Assembly (NCBI RefSeq): GCF_000314975.1 | Contig: NZ_BAEN01000076.1 | Span: 434,001-498,000, forward strand | DNA: 64,000 nucleotides | Origin: Aliiglaciecola lipolytica E3 | GTDB lineage: Bacteria > Pseudomonadota > Gammaproteobacteria > Enterobacterales > Alteromonadaceae | Direction of reading: 5' to 3' | In this document: piece after piece, positions 17,313-26,616 of the stretch | How positions within the stretch are numbered: the first letter of the stretch is position 1 | Layout of the letters: each line of letters opens with the position of its first letter | Position numbers and translations under genes: made by a program | Notes under the pieces: generated by a model | Seen by the model: the letters and a program-made list of their open reading frames with translations, nothing else | What the model was told of the DNA's origin: nothing | Databases searched by the model: none

Positions 17313-18526
17313 GCTCGAGCACCAAAAACAATGCCTGTTTCGTGAACAGAACCTCCAATGCTACAAAGGTTGTATGCAGTATTTCCTAATGTTTTTAACC
17401 AAAAAACACCAACATACTGAGCAATTTCACGAGAAACCTCCATTCGATAGCGTAGGCCAACACGAATGGCATTAACCCCAGATGGTCTATCGAACCGCTC
17501 TGACTCTGATAGTGACGCAGACACAGATTTGCGTGGTTGTATGTACGACGTTTGCAAAACTCGATAATCATATTCCGCTTCCATCGAAATACTGGTATCA
17601 AAGTATGTCATTATAGACCCGTTAATAAGCCTTATACGTACGCTTTCTCCCGATTTGTATAACTCAGTCCAGTTTGTTTGTGGGTCACGGCCGTTCATTA
17701 GGTATGTATAGGTCGCGCCCGTTACGTCAAGTATGTCTCTTGGATTCATGCGCGTACGAGACCACGTTGCTCGTTCCTTGACTGTATTGATGAGTCCCTG
17801 ATTCTTTATATCATTAATCGTGTCATCAATTGTGCGCTGCTGGTAATTGTAATTCCCTTGGGCAACTTTCAGATGACGGAATACATCGTGAGGGTCCTCG
17901 AAGGTCCAGTCACTGAGAATAATTTTGTGTTCCCCCTCCGCACCGATATCGCCATCTCTAGGTTCAATGATCTTAGGACCAAGGTGCTCAAGTTGTCCCT
18001 GAGGACCTGATTGGCAGTGATACCAATATGTAGCGTTTTGTTCAATATCGAATTCATAGGTAAAGGTGTGGCCTGCCGCAATAACGGGAAAAGGCACGCA
18101 TGAAATCCCGTCTATAGTGTAAGGGAGTATCAACTCATGCCAATGAGTTGGCCCAATTTCAGTTAAATTACTTGTGACATTTATAGTCATATGTTGAACT
18201 TCCTCTAGTTGCAGTAGCTCTCCAAGTGAAGAACCGTAATCACTAACAGGCGTCCAAATCGAAATAGATTTCGCATGAGAACAATCACAGAAACCCAAAC
18301 AACACTTTTCCATAAAATGTTGGCTATCGTGATTTTTTCTGTGTCCCTGACTGTTAGTGTTAGACGCAAAATGTTCCGCTTCAATCATTTGAAGTATAGG
18401 CGAGCTAATTTTTATATCTTGACTCTCACAGGCAATCACAGAAAAGCCATTAGGCATGGCTGCAATAAGTAGCAGGTACTTAAGTAAATCGCTAAAAGTA
18501 ATAAATCTGTAAGTGCCGTGAGTCAT
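17309..18526 (-). CDS. Chimeric copper protein: CopL-like N-terminus, CopA-like middle, CopB-like C-terminus (probably degenerate)
   Basis: An uninterrupted 405-codon frame appears to join pieces of three genes. Residues 1-90 have a hydrophobic start and a Cys/His cluster (Cys75, 76, 80, 82) like the CopL-like protein at 33880-34251. Residues 108-313 follow multicopper oxidase CopA (THWHELILPYTIDG, ATYTYLMNGR, RIRLINGS) but stop before the C-terminal copper site. Residues 314-405 follow the last barrel strands of CopB (MEAEYDYRVL...AIRVGLRYRMEVSREIAQYVGV). The second CopA copper motif reads YWYHCQS, not YWYHSHT, so oxidase activity is unlikely. Intact copA and copB lie at 24814-26616 and 23630-24817. 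Confidence 0.7.
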   Translation of the reverse strand: MTHGTYRFITFSDLLKYLLLIAAMPNGFSVIACESQDIKISSPILQMIEAEHFASNTNSQGHRKNHDSQHFMEKCCLGFCDCSHAKSISIWTPVSDYGSSLGELLQLEEVQHMTINVTSNLTEIGPTHWHELILPYTIDGISCVPFPVIAAGHTFTYEFDIEQNATYWYHCQSGPQGQLEHLGPKIIEPRDGDIGAEGEHKIILSDWTFEDPHDVFRHLKVAQGNYNYQQRTIDDTINDIKNQGLINTVKERATWSRTRMNPRDILDVTGATYTYLMNGRDPQTNWTELYKSGESVRIRLINGSIMTYFDTSISMEAEYDYRVLQTSYIQPRKSVSASLSESERFDRPSGVNAIRVGLRYRMEVSREIAQYVGVFWLKTLGNTAYNLCSIGGSVHETGIVFGARA

Positions 18527-19300
18527 ATAAATTTATAAACCCTCAATTCCGTTCTTAACTATTGTGTAAAATTTACTTACTGTGTAACTATTACTATGAA
18601 CAATCTGTTCAAACAGTCCATTTTCTTATTAGTTTGGCTTACTTTCTATCCGTTACATCAAGTTTTGTGCCATAAGAGTGATTCAAGAAGCAGTTAACCA
18701 TCCACAATAGAGTTATTTGTCAAAATCAATAAACTTTCCTTTGCTGAGCAGATAGAAAAAAGCAGCTAATGAACTCCAATAACAATGCAGTGTGTTCACA
18801 TCTTAAGGGAAATAAAATAGCTTAGCGCAACATAATGAAGTGAATAAACGCCTTTTGGAATCAGTTGTTAGACCACTTTATACTCCATCGATTACGATCT
18901 TCTGTTACTCAATAGAAATTATAAATACAACGTTGTCGCCCTAAATTACGTAAGTGTAATGTAAGGGTAATCGCATAGACATGTTTGAGGAGTATAGTGA
19001 ATCCGTTTCTATTTGAGCAGAATTGAATTGTACTCTTTGTGTTATAATAGAAAGGCTTTGGTGTTACACAGAATTGCTTAAATTGTCATTCTTCTAGTCA
19101 TGTTCACGCAGCAAGTTGACGAAGCGTTTTCTGTAATCTTTATGACCTGTACTGGTGTTGACGTAAAATTGACAATGAACGATGACAACAATGATGAACC
19201 TTTCGACGATTAGAATTGTTGTCAGTAAAATTGATTGAAGACCTAAGTAAAAGTATTTGAATACTTCTACAATAAACATAAACAATAAACCTGAGTATTA
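18527..19300. other. Intergenic region with putative copper-response repeats
   Basis: No convincing gene is seen in these 774 bases. A short frame at 18596-18697 reads like a bare signal peptide, without a ribosome-binding site. The only clear structure is the tandem 11-bp repeat at 18950-18971, described separately. Confidence 0.5.
18950..18971 (+). promoter_or_regulatory. Tandem 11-bp repeat resembling an OmpR-type (CopR/CusR-like) box
   Basis: GTAAGTGTAAT (18950-18960) is followed at once by GTAAGGGTAAT (18961-18971), a single-mismatch tandem repeat. The core TGTAAT-N5-GGTAAT has the same spacing and orientation as TGTAAT-N5-TGTAAT upstream of copA at 26703-26719. It lies over 400 bp from the chimeric gene and about 330 bp from the + strand gene, so its target is uncertain. 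Confidence 0.45.
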
Positions 19301-19603
19301 ATGATGAAAAGCCACAAAATATTATCTGTACTAACATTTGCATTGATAGGAATATCAATAAATGCAGCGGCGCACGATCCCAAAGAGCATGCTAAAGAAA
19401 ACCAAGCTCTAGATTGTAGCGCCATGAAGGATATAAAAAACATGAAGAAAAACGATCCCGTCGCTATGGCAATGATGAAAAAGTGCCAGAAGATGATGGA
19501 CGGTGAAATGAAGATGAACGGAAATATGAAAATGGAAGGACAGACAGAACATCACAACGCGATAATGGACAAGAGCGAGCAAGCGCACAAAGATAAGCAC
19601 TAG
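19301..19603 (+). CDS. Met/His/Lys-rich small periplasmic protein
   Basis: The 100-residue product has a signal peptide (about 1-23, ...NAAAHD). The mature part is short, hydrophilic and repetitive (MMKKCQKMMDGEMKMNGNMKM), with one Cys pair of singletons and several His near the C-terminus. The composition suggests Cu(I) or Ag(I) binding in the periplasm, as in other small Met-rich copper-cluster proteins. A cytochrome c gene follows after 65 bp on the same strand. No homologous domain is recognised. Confidence 0.65.
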   Translation: MMKSHKILSVLTFALIGISINAAAHDPKEHAKENQALDCSAMKDIKNMKKNDPVAMAMMKKCQKMMDGEMKMNGNMKMEGQTEHHNAIMDKSEQAHKDKH

Positions 19604-19668
19604 CTGATTCTCTGGGGCGTGCAAGTCAAATCTGCCTCTGAAAACTTAGACGATAAAAAGAATCTAAT

Positions 19669-20226
19669 ATGAACATGATTAAAGCCATTGTTATTGTTAT
19701 TTTAAGTGCAGTGATAGGTGTTGGTCTCTTTATTTATTCTGGCACTTATCCGATCGGTGCTGATGTGCCCCATAACAAAGTGGAATATTGGCTGTTAGAA
19801 ACACTTAGGAACAAGGCGATAGAGCGTTCATCTAAAGACATTCTGGTACCGGCTTTGGACTCGCCCGATCTTCTTCTTATGGGGGGCGTCGATTACAACG
19901 ATATGTGCAGTGCTTGTCATTTAAAGCCGGGTAAAACTAGAAGTGATATGAGTTTGGGCTTGTATCCCACACCACCTAATCTCGCGACTAATGAAAGGGA
20001 ATTGGAGTTGGAAAATGATGACAAAATTCGCTTAGCCCAGCGACAATTCTGGGTTATCAAACATGGTATTAAGGCATCAGGTATGCCAGCCTGGGGACCG
20101 ACCCATGAGGACGAAAGAATTTGGGCGATGGTAGCTTTTTTACAACAACTACCTGAGTTAACGGCAGAACAGTACAATATATTGACTGCGCGCGATCCCA
20201 AGGACAATCAAGAAATGGCCCATTAA
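19669..20226 (+). CDS. Monohaem cytochrome c, membrane anchored
   Basis: This 185-residue protein has one N-terminal transmembrane segment (about 4-24). A single CSACH haem site sits at about residues 82-86, and GIKASGMPAWGP supplies the likely axial Met of a class I cytochrome c. Relatives occur in copper-resistance clusters with CopA/CopB. It could carry electrons for periplasmic Cu oxidation or reduction, but the partner is not evident. It is probably co-transcribed with the preceding Met-rich protein. Confidence 0.8.
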   Translation: MNMIKAIVIVILSAVIGVGLFIYSGTYPIGADVPHNKVEYWLLETLRNKAIERSSKDILVPALDSPDLLLMGGVDYNDMCSACHLKPGKTRSDMSLGLYPTPPNLATNERELELENDDKIRLAQRQFWVIKHGIKASGMPAWGPTHEDERIWAMVAFLQQLPELTAEQYNILTARDPKDNQEMAH

Positions 20227-20439
20227 TGAGCCAAATTGAAGATCGAATTAACTATTAATGTTTAAACACAGAAAATAAACATGACAATAAAATTAAACGC
20301 TTTTGCTAAGTCTAATATTACCTAGCGTTGGCAGATAATTTTTTATTTAAACTGTTTTTTTCTTACTGCTACTACTTCTGCCGAGACGCAATAAAATATA
20401 TTGGGTTGTTTTTATAACTCTAACAATTGAGATTGAATT

Positions 20440-20757
20440 ATGAACATGCTGACACGATATTTTACGCTAACATTTTTACTGGCGGTGACTTCGGCCTGTA
20501 GTTTGGGGAAGTTCCAAGCTGAGAATCAAGCAGTGAAACTACAAAACCCATCGGATGTTGCTGATTGCACGTTGCTCGGTACTGTCACCGAGAAATCAAG
20601 AGATAGATGGGCTTCAGCGCGTACAGATAAAAAGATAGCCACTGAAGTGCTTGATTTAGCACGCAGCGAAGCGGCCAAATTGGGTGGCAATACCTTGGTT
20701 GAAAAAACGGCGTTAATCATGGGTAGTCAAACCTTTACAGTCTATAGCTGCACTTGA
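20440..20757 (+). CDS. DUF4156-family lipoprotein
   Basis: This 105-residue protein has a lipobox at VTSAC (Cys20). The body carries the DUF4156 pattern: DVADCTLLGTVT, then a Lys/Ala-rich helix DLARSEAAKLGGNTLV, then TFTVYSC at the end. The two remaining Cys (in ADC and YSC) probably pair in a disulfide. Proteins of this family are small outer-membrane lipoproteins of unknown role. It stands alone after the cytochrome, with 213 bp upstream. Confidence 0.75.
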   Translation: MNMLTRYFTLTFLLAVTSACSLGKFQAENQAVKLQNPSDVADCTLLGTVTEKSRDRWASARTDKKIATEVLDLARSEAAKLGGNTLVEKTALIMGSQTFTVYSCT

Positions 20758-22134
20758 ATAGCGCTATTACTAACTTAACTGAGGGGTGGCCGATAGATAA
20801 GTTGAAATTATAGTATATAATATGTGTTAAACGTATGGCTGTGCTGCGAAGCAATTTGCAAAATGAAGTGGATTCCTGCCGACCGATGCAAACACCTTAA
20901 TACATACATTCAAGCGAGCAGGTCTCTGTTCTTGCGAAAAACTCGGCAGCTATTAATGGAAAACGATTAAATCCTGTCACGCTTTTGGATAAGTGAGAAA
21001 AGAAAAATAATAAACAACATGGGAATGATGTTGGGATATTGGAGTGCTGTTGCAATTGCTCTATCCCGAAATTGGATCAATGCTATTACTATAACACCGG
21101 TGATAGCTTATCTAGCGACTGGATTAAGTATCACTATTTTTATGGAGTGGTTAGCAACTGACATACTAACTCGTTGGCAGTAGCCGGCAAATATGCCTGT
21201 TTTACCCACTCCAAGCTATGGGTTACTAACTATACTACAATGGTCAATTTTGACGTTTCTGATCCTCTTTGTAGTCCACAGACAGACCTTAAGCATCCAT
21301 TAGAAAAGTGCTTTTCTTAGGTCGCTCGTTACTTTTAAAATTGCGGTTAAATAGTGTGAATATGCCAAAGGGTTAAATTTGTCTTTATTAAAAGCAACGA
21401 CGATCTGAATTACGGCGGTGATTCGTGTCAGAAGTCTAGGTCCTTCAAAAGTCTTACACCAAGAAGTTTATTTCATCGGGTGAATATCATACTTTAATGC
21501 TTTACACCATTGCCCTATGCATACAGAAACGAAAACATCCTAAGCCCCAGCATTTTTGTGAACACGGATTTTGCACCTGCTAAGGCGGTCAGTGACTTTC
21601 ATCAGGTACTGATAACTGACAATAAAAAAGAACGCTCGGCAGACCAATATGCCAACCTTCATTTGCTGGCAGAATGAAACATCTGGTTGCGGTTTAAACT
21701 AGAGCCCTCGTGCATCAAGTAACTATTTGTGAAAATATGGTCTTATCCGTAATTCCCAGTAAAACTACCGGATTTTACCAAGATAATATGGTGCACTGTA
21801 TTCAACATATGGAAGTTACAGCAGCAGAAGAGAATGTCAATTTTTGCTTGTTTACTACATTGATAGTCTGCTTGGCACTTGCTACTTTGACAAAGAAGAG
21901 ATTGGGAACGCCAAGCAAAGAGACAATTCCCATGAATACCTAAGCCAACTTGCGAAGTTATTTGATTCGTACCAGAAATAGAAAAATGGCTTTTTGGATC
22001 AAGATAATAGAATTCTATTGAATGAAAGTGCGATATTTGTTGACGCTCTTTCCCTTTGTGTTAATGATAAATACACTGGTAGTGAATAATTTTCGTTTCG
22101 CCTATGCTCACCATGTTAATCAGATTTGTATATA
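20758..22134. other. Long gene-poor, apparently decayed stretch
   Basis: About 1.4 kb holds only short frames. One (21019-21183) is listed separately. Another in-frame run around 21555-21675 (FVNTDFAPAKAVSDF then QYANLHLLAE) and a 77-codon frame at 21710-21943 look like fragments of lost genes but match nothing I recognise. Confidence 0.4.
21019..21183 (+). CDS. Possible small membrane protein or gene fragment
   Basis: The frame starts with ATG and encodes 54 residues with two hydrophobic stretches separated by a short Asn/Ile-rich turn (SRNWINAITITPVIAYLATG). It ends in EWLATDILTRWQ. No strong ribosome-binding site precedes it. It may be a genuine two-helix membrane peptide or the remnant of a longer gene in this decayed stretch. 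Confidence 0.3.
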   Translation: MGMMLGYWSAVAIALSRNWINAITITPVIAYLATGLSITIFMEWLATDILTRWQ

Positions 22135-23472
22135 TCAATGGGAATGCTTTTCTTTGCCATTTTCTGCTTTGTCGTCGGTCCGACGTTTTGACAAATAGTA
22201 CTTCTCAAATGCAAAGAATCCGATAATTCCCATAAAAGAAATGGCAATAATCATTGGATCACTCGCTGCTTTCATGCTCAGAAACGCGCCAAGTACAATC
22301 AAATCGAGAATTATAGCACCCAGTAATATTGAGGCTTTAGCGTTGACATCCTCTCTAAGATAGCGATACACGCCCCAATGGATGATGATGTCCATGACCA
22401 GATAAAAAATTGCGCCTAAGGAAGCAATACGGCTTAAATCAAAAAATGCAGCCAAAAGGCCTGCCGCAATAACGGTGAAAACTAGCGTATGTTTTTGAAT
22501 ATCACCGGGCATTCCAAAATGACGGTGTGGAATGAGGTTCATCTCAGTGAGCATCGCGAGCATGCGTGATACAGCAAAGATACTTGCAAGGAGACCCGAT
22601 GCGGTTGCGATAATGGCAACTGCTACCGTGAACCAGACGCCGTATTCACCAAAAGCAGGCCGCGCTGCTTCTGCCAGTGCATAGTCTTTAGCGGTAGCAA
22701 TTTCGTTAATAGTCAAGGTCGAGCCAACAGCAAGGGCAACGGTCATATAGACCAGCAGACATATTGCCAAAGAAAACACAATTGCACGGCCGACATTCTT
22801 CTTAGGCTCAACAATTTCTCCGCCGCTATTCGTGATTGTCGTAAACCCCTTGAACGCTAAAATCGCGAGTGCAATCCCAGCTATAAAACCCGTATTCGAA
22901 CTTTCTGAACTTGGTGCACTTTGTGTAAACTCAAACGTAAATCCAGATACCCAAAGTATTGTCAGTGAGAAGATCAGTATGCCGCCAATTTTTAAAATCG
23001 CAGTGATTGTCGATATCGCTCCAATAATCTTATTGCCGGCGATATTGACAACAAAGGCGAAGATTATCAGGCCTATCGCGAGTATCGAAACAAGTACGGA
23101 GTCACCTCCTATATCGAATAATTGCAGCGTATAGGTCCCAAAGGTTCTGGCAACTAAGCTTTCGTTGATGATCATTGAAAAGGCCATCATCAAAGCTGCG
23201 GCGCCCGTAACCGTCGTTGGTCCATATGATTTTTTTAAGATCATCGCTATGCCGCCAGCTGAGGGATATTTATTCGATACTTTTATATAGGTATAGGCGC
23301 TAAACCCACTTATTATCGCGCCAATTAGAAAAGCAAGGGGGAATAGTGACCCGGATAACTCGGCGACCTGACCTGTCAATGCAAATATGCCTGCGCCAAT
23401 CATGACTCCAGTGCCCATGGCCACCGCTCCGGCTAGGCTTAGACTGTCCTTGTTGTATGAATTACGTTGCAT
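22135..23472 (-). CDS. APC-family amino acid permease-like transporter
   Basis: This 445-residue protein has 12 predicted transmembrane segments. The first helix carries the family motif GTGVMIGAGIFALTGQ, and SNKYPSAGGIAMILKKSYG follows helix 2. The hydrophilic C-terminus ends in HSH. The substrate is unknown, and related permeases recur in copper-resistance islands without an assigned role. It is downstream of copB on the same strand with 157 bp between, so co-transcription is possible. Confidence 0.85.
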   Translation of the reverse strand: MQRNSYNKDSLSLAGAVAMGTGVMIGAGIFALTGQVAELSGSLFPLAFLIGAIISGFSAYTYIKVSNKYPSAGGIAMILKKSYGPTTVTGAAALMMAFSMIINESLVARTFGTYTLQLFDIGGDSVLVSILAIGLIIFAFVVNIAGNKIIGAISTITAILKIGGILIFSLTILWVSGFTFEFTQSAPSSESSNTGFIAGIALAILAFKGFTTITNSGGEIVEPKKNVGRAIVFSLAICLLVYMTVALAVGSTLTINEIATAKDYALAEAARPAFGEYGVWFTVAVAIIATASGLLASIFAVSRMLAMLTEMNLIPHRHFGMPGDIQKHTLVFTVIAAGLLAAFFDLSRIASLGAIFYLVMDIIIHWGVYRYLREDVNAKASILLGAIILDLIVLGAFLSMKAASDPMIIAISFMGIIGFFAFEKYYLSKRRTDDKAENGKEKHSH

Positions 23473-23629
23473 TTAATTTAACCTGTTATTTATAGATGAC
23501 GGGAGTTTATGGAATATGATTGTGCAAGTTTCAATATCGCTACTCTCTAGCGAAAACAAATTTTAAACCATCCATAATCTGTGGTCGCTTTGCACCGAGA
23601 TTTAGACGTTTGGTGCATTGTATTTTTCA

Positions 23630-24817
23630 TTAAAACCAGAAACGTATCCCGGCAACCCACTGTGTCTGTCTGGTTGCCCGGCCCTCTAATTTGGCAAAAT
23701 CTGCGGTATTACCATATTGCCCGGTCCATTCAACACCTAGATAAGGGGCAAATTGGCGGCTGAATTCATACCTAAGTCGAATTCCCGTAGTTAACGATGA
23801 AAGTCCCTTGCCGACACCATTTTCAGGATCATCTTTGCCAAAGGCACTGACCACAAAACGTGGTTGCAATATCAAGCGCTGCGTAATAAGTAGCTCATAC
23901 TCGGCTTCTAAATTAAAAGCGGTACGACCCTCGGGACCGACAGACAGGCTGGTATCCACCTCAAACCAGTAAGGAGCCAGCCCTTGTACACCAAATGTTA
24001 GCCATTGCCGCGAAGGACCTTCTGAACTATCAAATCTGAGCCCAATCTGACTGTCCCAAAAGGTGCTGATCGCATGTCCCCACAAGATCTGGGTTTCACT
24101 TTCGGCCAGTTTGTTGTCAGTTAATTCTCCCTCCGCCTTAATTACTAAACGCTCGTAACTATTGCCATACCAAGCTTGCGCGTCATATTGACTGAGGCTT
24201 TCCAAACTACTGGACAGGCCATCGGCATATTCAAAACGATCAAAAGTGACCGCCCAAAATGTATGTTCATCGGCCAATATTAATTGCCGTGGTCCGGGCA
24301 AGGCGAAAGCACCGCTATCTAGGGTTAACCCATCCGAGTAAGCATGAGGATCCCGTGCGTTAGGCGGCGGAGTGTTGGACATATCCATCCCTTGCATAGA
24401 ATCCATTCCACTCATGGCATCTTTATCCATTGGCATATCTGCTTCGGCAGCATCTTTTTGCTGCATTTTAGAATGATCCATCCCTTGCATAGCGTCCATA
24501 CCACTCATGGCACTTTTATCCTTAGACATACCCGCTTTGTCAGCATTATTTTGCTGCATTTTGGAATGATCCATTCCTTGCATAGAATCCATTCCACTCA
24601 TGGTATCTTTATCCATTGGCATATCTGCTTCGTCAGCATCCTTTTGCTGCATTTTGGGATGATCCATCCCTTGCATAGAGTCCAGACCACCCATGGTATT
24701 TTGCGTCTCATCCGCAGATTCAGTGTGAACATGTTGCTGCGCAAGTGCCGCTAGTGAATACAAACACAACACACTGGCAATAACGCTATTTTTAATCATT
24801 TTCTGTTTATTCCTCAT
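23630..24817 (-). CDS. copB: Copper resistance outer-membrane protein CopB
   Basis: The 395-residue product has a signal peptide (to about residue 27). Residues 44-146 hold three 31-residue Met/His/Asp repeats (GMDSMQGMDHSKMQQ...) plus part of a fourth, the copper-binding region of CopB/PcoB. The C-terminal part (about 165-395) is an outer-membrane beta-barrel ending in the aromatic residue of GIRFWF. The start overlaps the copA stop by 4 bp, so the pair is translated together. The protein probably binds excess copper at the outer membrane, working with the CopA oxidase. Confidence 0.93.
   Translation of the reverse strand: MRNKQKMIKNSVIASVLCLYSLAALAQQHVHTESADETQNTMGGLDSMQGMDHPKMQQKDADEADMPMDKDTMSGMDSMQGMDHSKMQQNNADKAGMSKDKSAMSGMDAMQGMDHSKMQQKDAAEADMPMDKDAMSGMDSMQGMDMSNTPPPNARDPHAYSDGLTLDSGAFALPGPRQLILADEHTFWAVTFDRFEYADGLSSSLESLSQYDAQAWYGNSYERLVIKAEGELTDNKLAESETQILWGHAISTFWDSQIGLRFDSSEGPSRQWLTFGVQGLAPYWFEVDTSLSVGPEGRTAFNLEAEYELLITQRLILQPRFVVSAFGKDDPENGVGKGLSSLTTGIRLRYEFSRQFAPYLGVEWTGQYGNTADFAKLEGRATRQTQWVAGIRFWF
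24380..24688 (-). repeat. 93-bp tandem repeats inside copB
   Basis: Three consecutive 93-bp (31-codon) units and a partial fourth encode Met/His-rich copper-binding segments. The middle unit differs most (NNADKAGMSKDK against KDADEADMPMDK), which points to repeated unequal exchange followed by drift. Copy number may vary between strains. Confidence 0.85.
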
Positions 24818-26616
24818 GAAATCACCACTTCACGGAACATGCCTGCGTCCATATGAAATAGCAGATGACAATGCCATGCCCATCTCCCGAGAGCATCGGC
24901 GGTTACCAGAAAGCTGATACGTTGCGCGGGCTGTACTGGTATGGTGTGGCGTCTGGCCATGAATTCACCTTTGTCATTTTCCAGATCACTCCAAACACCA
25001 TGCAAATGCATGGGATGAGTCATCATAGTGTCATTTTGTAAAATAACCCTGACTCGTTCTCCATGGCGAAAATGCACCGGAGTAGATTTTCCAAACTCGA
25101 GTCCATCAAAGGACCAGGTATATCGTTCCATATTACCGGTAAGATGCAATTCAACTTCACGCTCCGGTAAACGAGGGTCGAATGAACCTCCGAGCGTATG
25201 CAGATCAGCAAGGGTTAACACGCGTCTTCCATTGTTACGTAAGCCAATACCCGGATCGTCCAGATTGGTTCTCGGCATTTCCACTCGGGCATCTACTGAC
25301 GGACCATACTCGCTACGTGCGTGATTGACAGTTTGAGAAGGTATTGCCAAAGGATTGTTGCTCATAGTATGCTGACTGTGATCCATAGACTTAGCACCAT
25401 GCCCCATGGCGCTATGATCCATTGGCATACTGCCGTGATCCATACCAGACATATCATTACCCTGCGCCATTTTGCCCATCATATCTTTCATGGCTAGCCA
25501 AATGGGTTTATCGACAGTAGGAACTTCGGCTTTCAGTCCTTGTCGCACTGCCAATGTTCCTCGGGTATAACCGGTTCTATCCATCGACTGAGCAAAAATA
25601 CTGTGGGCCTCATCGATGGGCTTAACTACAACATCATAGGTTTCACCCGGGCCGAATCTAAATTCATCGACACTAACAGGTTCAACATCCTGACCGTCTG
25701 CAGATACAACCGTAAGCTTTAAACCAGGAATACGTACATCGAAGAAGGTGTTGCTTGAGCCGTTAATAAAGCGCAGGCGTAGGGTTTCGCCGGGTTTGAA
25801 TATCCCAGTCCAATTGCCATTTGGTGTTTGGCCGTTCATTAAATAGGTAAAGGTTGTAGCGGATACATCGGCTAAATCTGTTGGGCTCATACGCATTTCA
25901 TTCCACATCTTACGCATTGCCACTGCTTTGCCTATCCCGTAACGGGATGCATCGTTGAAAAAGTCACGCGCCGTAGGCTGGTTATAATTATAGAAATCAG
26001 ATTGCTGTTTTAAATGGGCAAAAACAGACATGGGGTTTTCATCGGTCCAGTCAGAAAGCTGCACCACCATATCTTGGTCGGTGGTTGTTTTCTCTCCCCC
26101 TTTAGGCTGAATAACAATACTGCCGTACATACCGGTCATTTCCTGAAAACCAGTATGGGAGTGATACCAATAAGTGCCAGCCTGCTGCACTTTAAAGCGG
26201 TAGGTAAATGTTTCACCGGGCGCTATGCCAGGAAAACTGATTCCAGGTACACCATCCATTTGGTAGGGTAAGATGAGCCCGTGCCAATGAATGGACGTGG
26301 AAACCGATAAACGATTGGTAACCCGAATAGTCACTGTTTCTCCTTCACGCCAAACTAAAGTGGGCGCAGGAATGCTACCGTTGATCGTTGTTGCAGACCT
26401 TACATTACCGGTAAAATTCACGCTTGTCTCACTTACGGTGAGATCAAATTCGTTACCTGTTAACGTATTGTTTTTGGCTGAACTGGCATGTTCTTGACTA
26501 TGTGCTGTACTTAAGTTTCCCATGCCAATAGCTATAGAACTGGCAAGGGTTCCTTTGACAAAATGTCGACGCGGTACACAAGTAGGCAGAATGCATTTAC
26601 TGTTGTTTTTTGACAT
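24814..26616 (-). CDS. copA: Periplasmic multicopper oxidase CopA (PcoA type)
   Basis: This 600-residue protein has a twin-arginine signal (Arg16-Arg17 in VPRRHFVKG), fitting export of a folded copper enzyme. All four copper-binding motifs are present: HWHG, YWYHSHTG, HPMHLHG near residue 535, and HCHLLFHMDAGM near the C-terminus. A Met/His-rich insert (MSGMDHGSMPMDHSAMGHG, about 390-420) is typical of CopA/PcoA and binds extra copper. It probably oxidises Cu(I) in the periplasm and works with CopB. It shares the symbol used for the unrelated P-type ATPase at 9198-11546. Confidence 0.93.
   Translation of the reverse strand: MSKNNSKCILPTCVPRRHFVKGTLASSIAIGMGNLSTAHSQEHASSAKNNTLTGNEFDLTVSETSVNFTGNVRSATTINGSIPAPTLVWREGETVTIRVTNRLSVSTSIHWHGLILPYQMDGVPGISFPGIAPGETFTYRFKVQQAGTYWYHSHTGFQEMTGMYGSIVIQPKGGEKTTTDQDMVVQLSDWTDENPMSVFAHLKQQSDFYNYNQPTARDFFNDASRYGIGKAVAMRKMWNEMRMSPTDLADVSATTFTYLMNGQTPNGNWTGIFKPGETLRLRFINGSSNTFFDVRIPGLKLTVVSADGQDVEPVSVDEFRFGPGETYDVVVKPIDEAHSIFAQSMDRTGYTRGTLAVRQGLKAEVPTVDKPIWLAMKDMMGKMAQGNDMSGMDHGSMPMDHSAMGHGAKSMDHSQHTMSNNPLAIPSQTVNHARSEYGPSVDARVEMPRTNLDDPGIGLRNNGRRVLTLADLHTLGGSFDPRLPEREVELHLTGNMERYTWSFDGLEFGKSTPVHFRHGERVRVILQNDTMMTHPMHLHGVWSDLENDKGEFMARRHTIPVQPAQRISFLVTADALGRWAWHCHLLFHMDAGMFREVVIS

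Noticed and set aside
19094-19358. Minus-strand frames upstream of the Met-rich protein gene
   Set aside because: They are low-complexity (Phe/Ile/Val-rich) frames with no ribosome-binding site.
24380-24688. Tandem 93-bp repeats as a possible CRISPR array
   Set aside because: The units are contiguous coding repeats with no spacers.
24344-24754. A 136-codon + strand frame, rich in His, opposite copB
   Set aside because: It is the antisense of the 93-bp copB repeats; the repetitive His/Ile pattern follows from the Met/Asp codons on the other strand.
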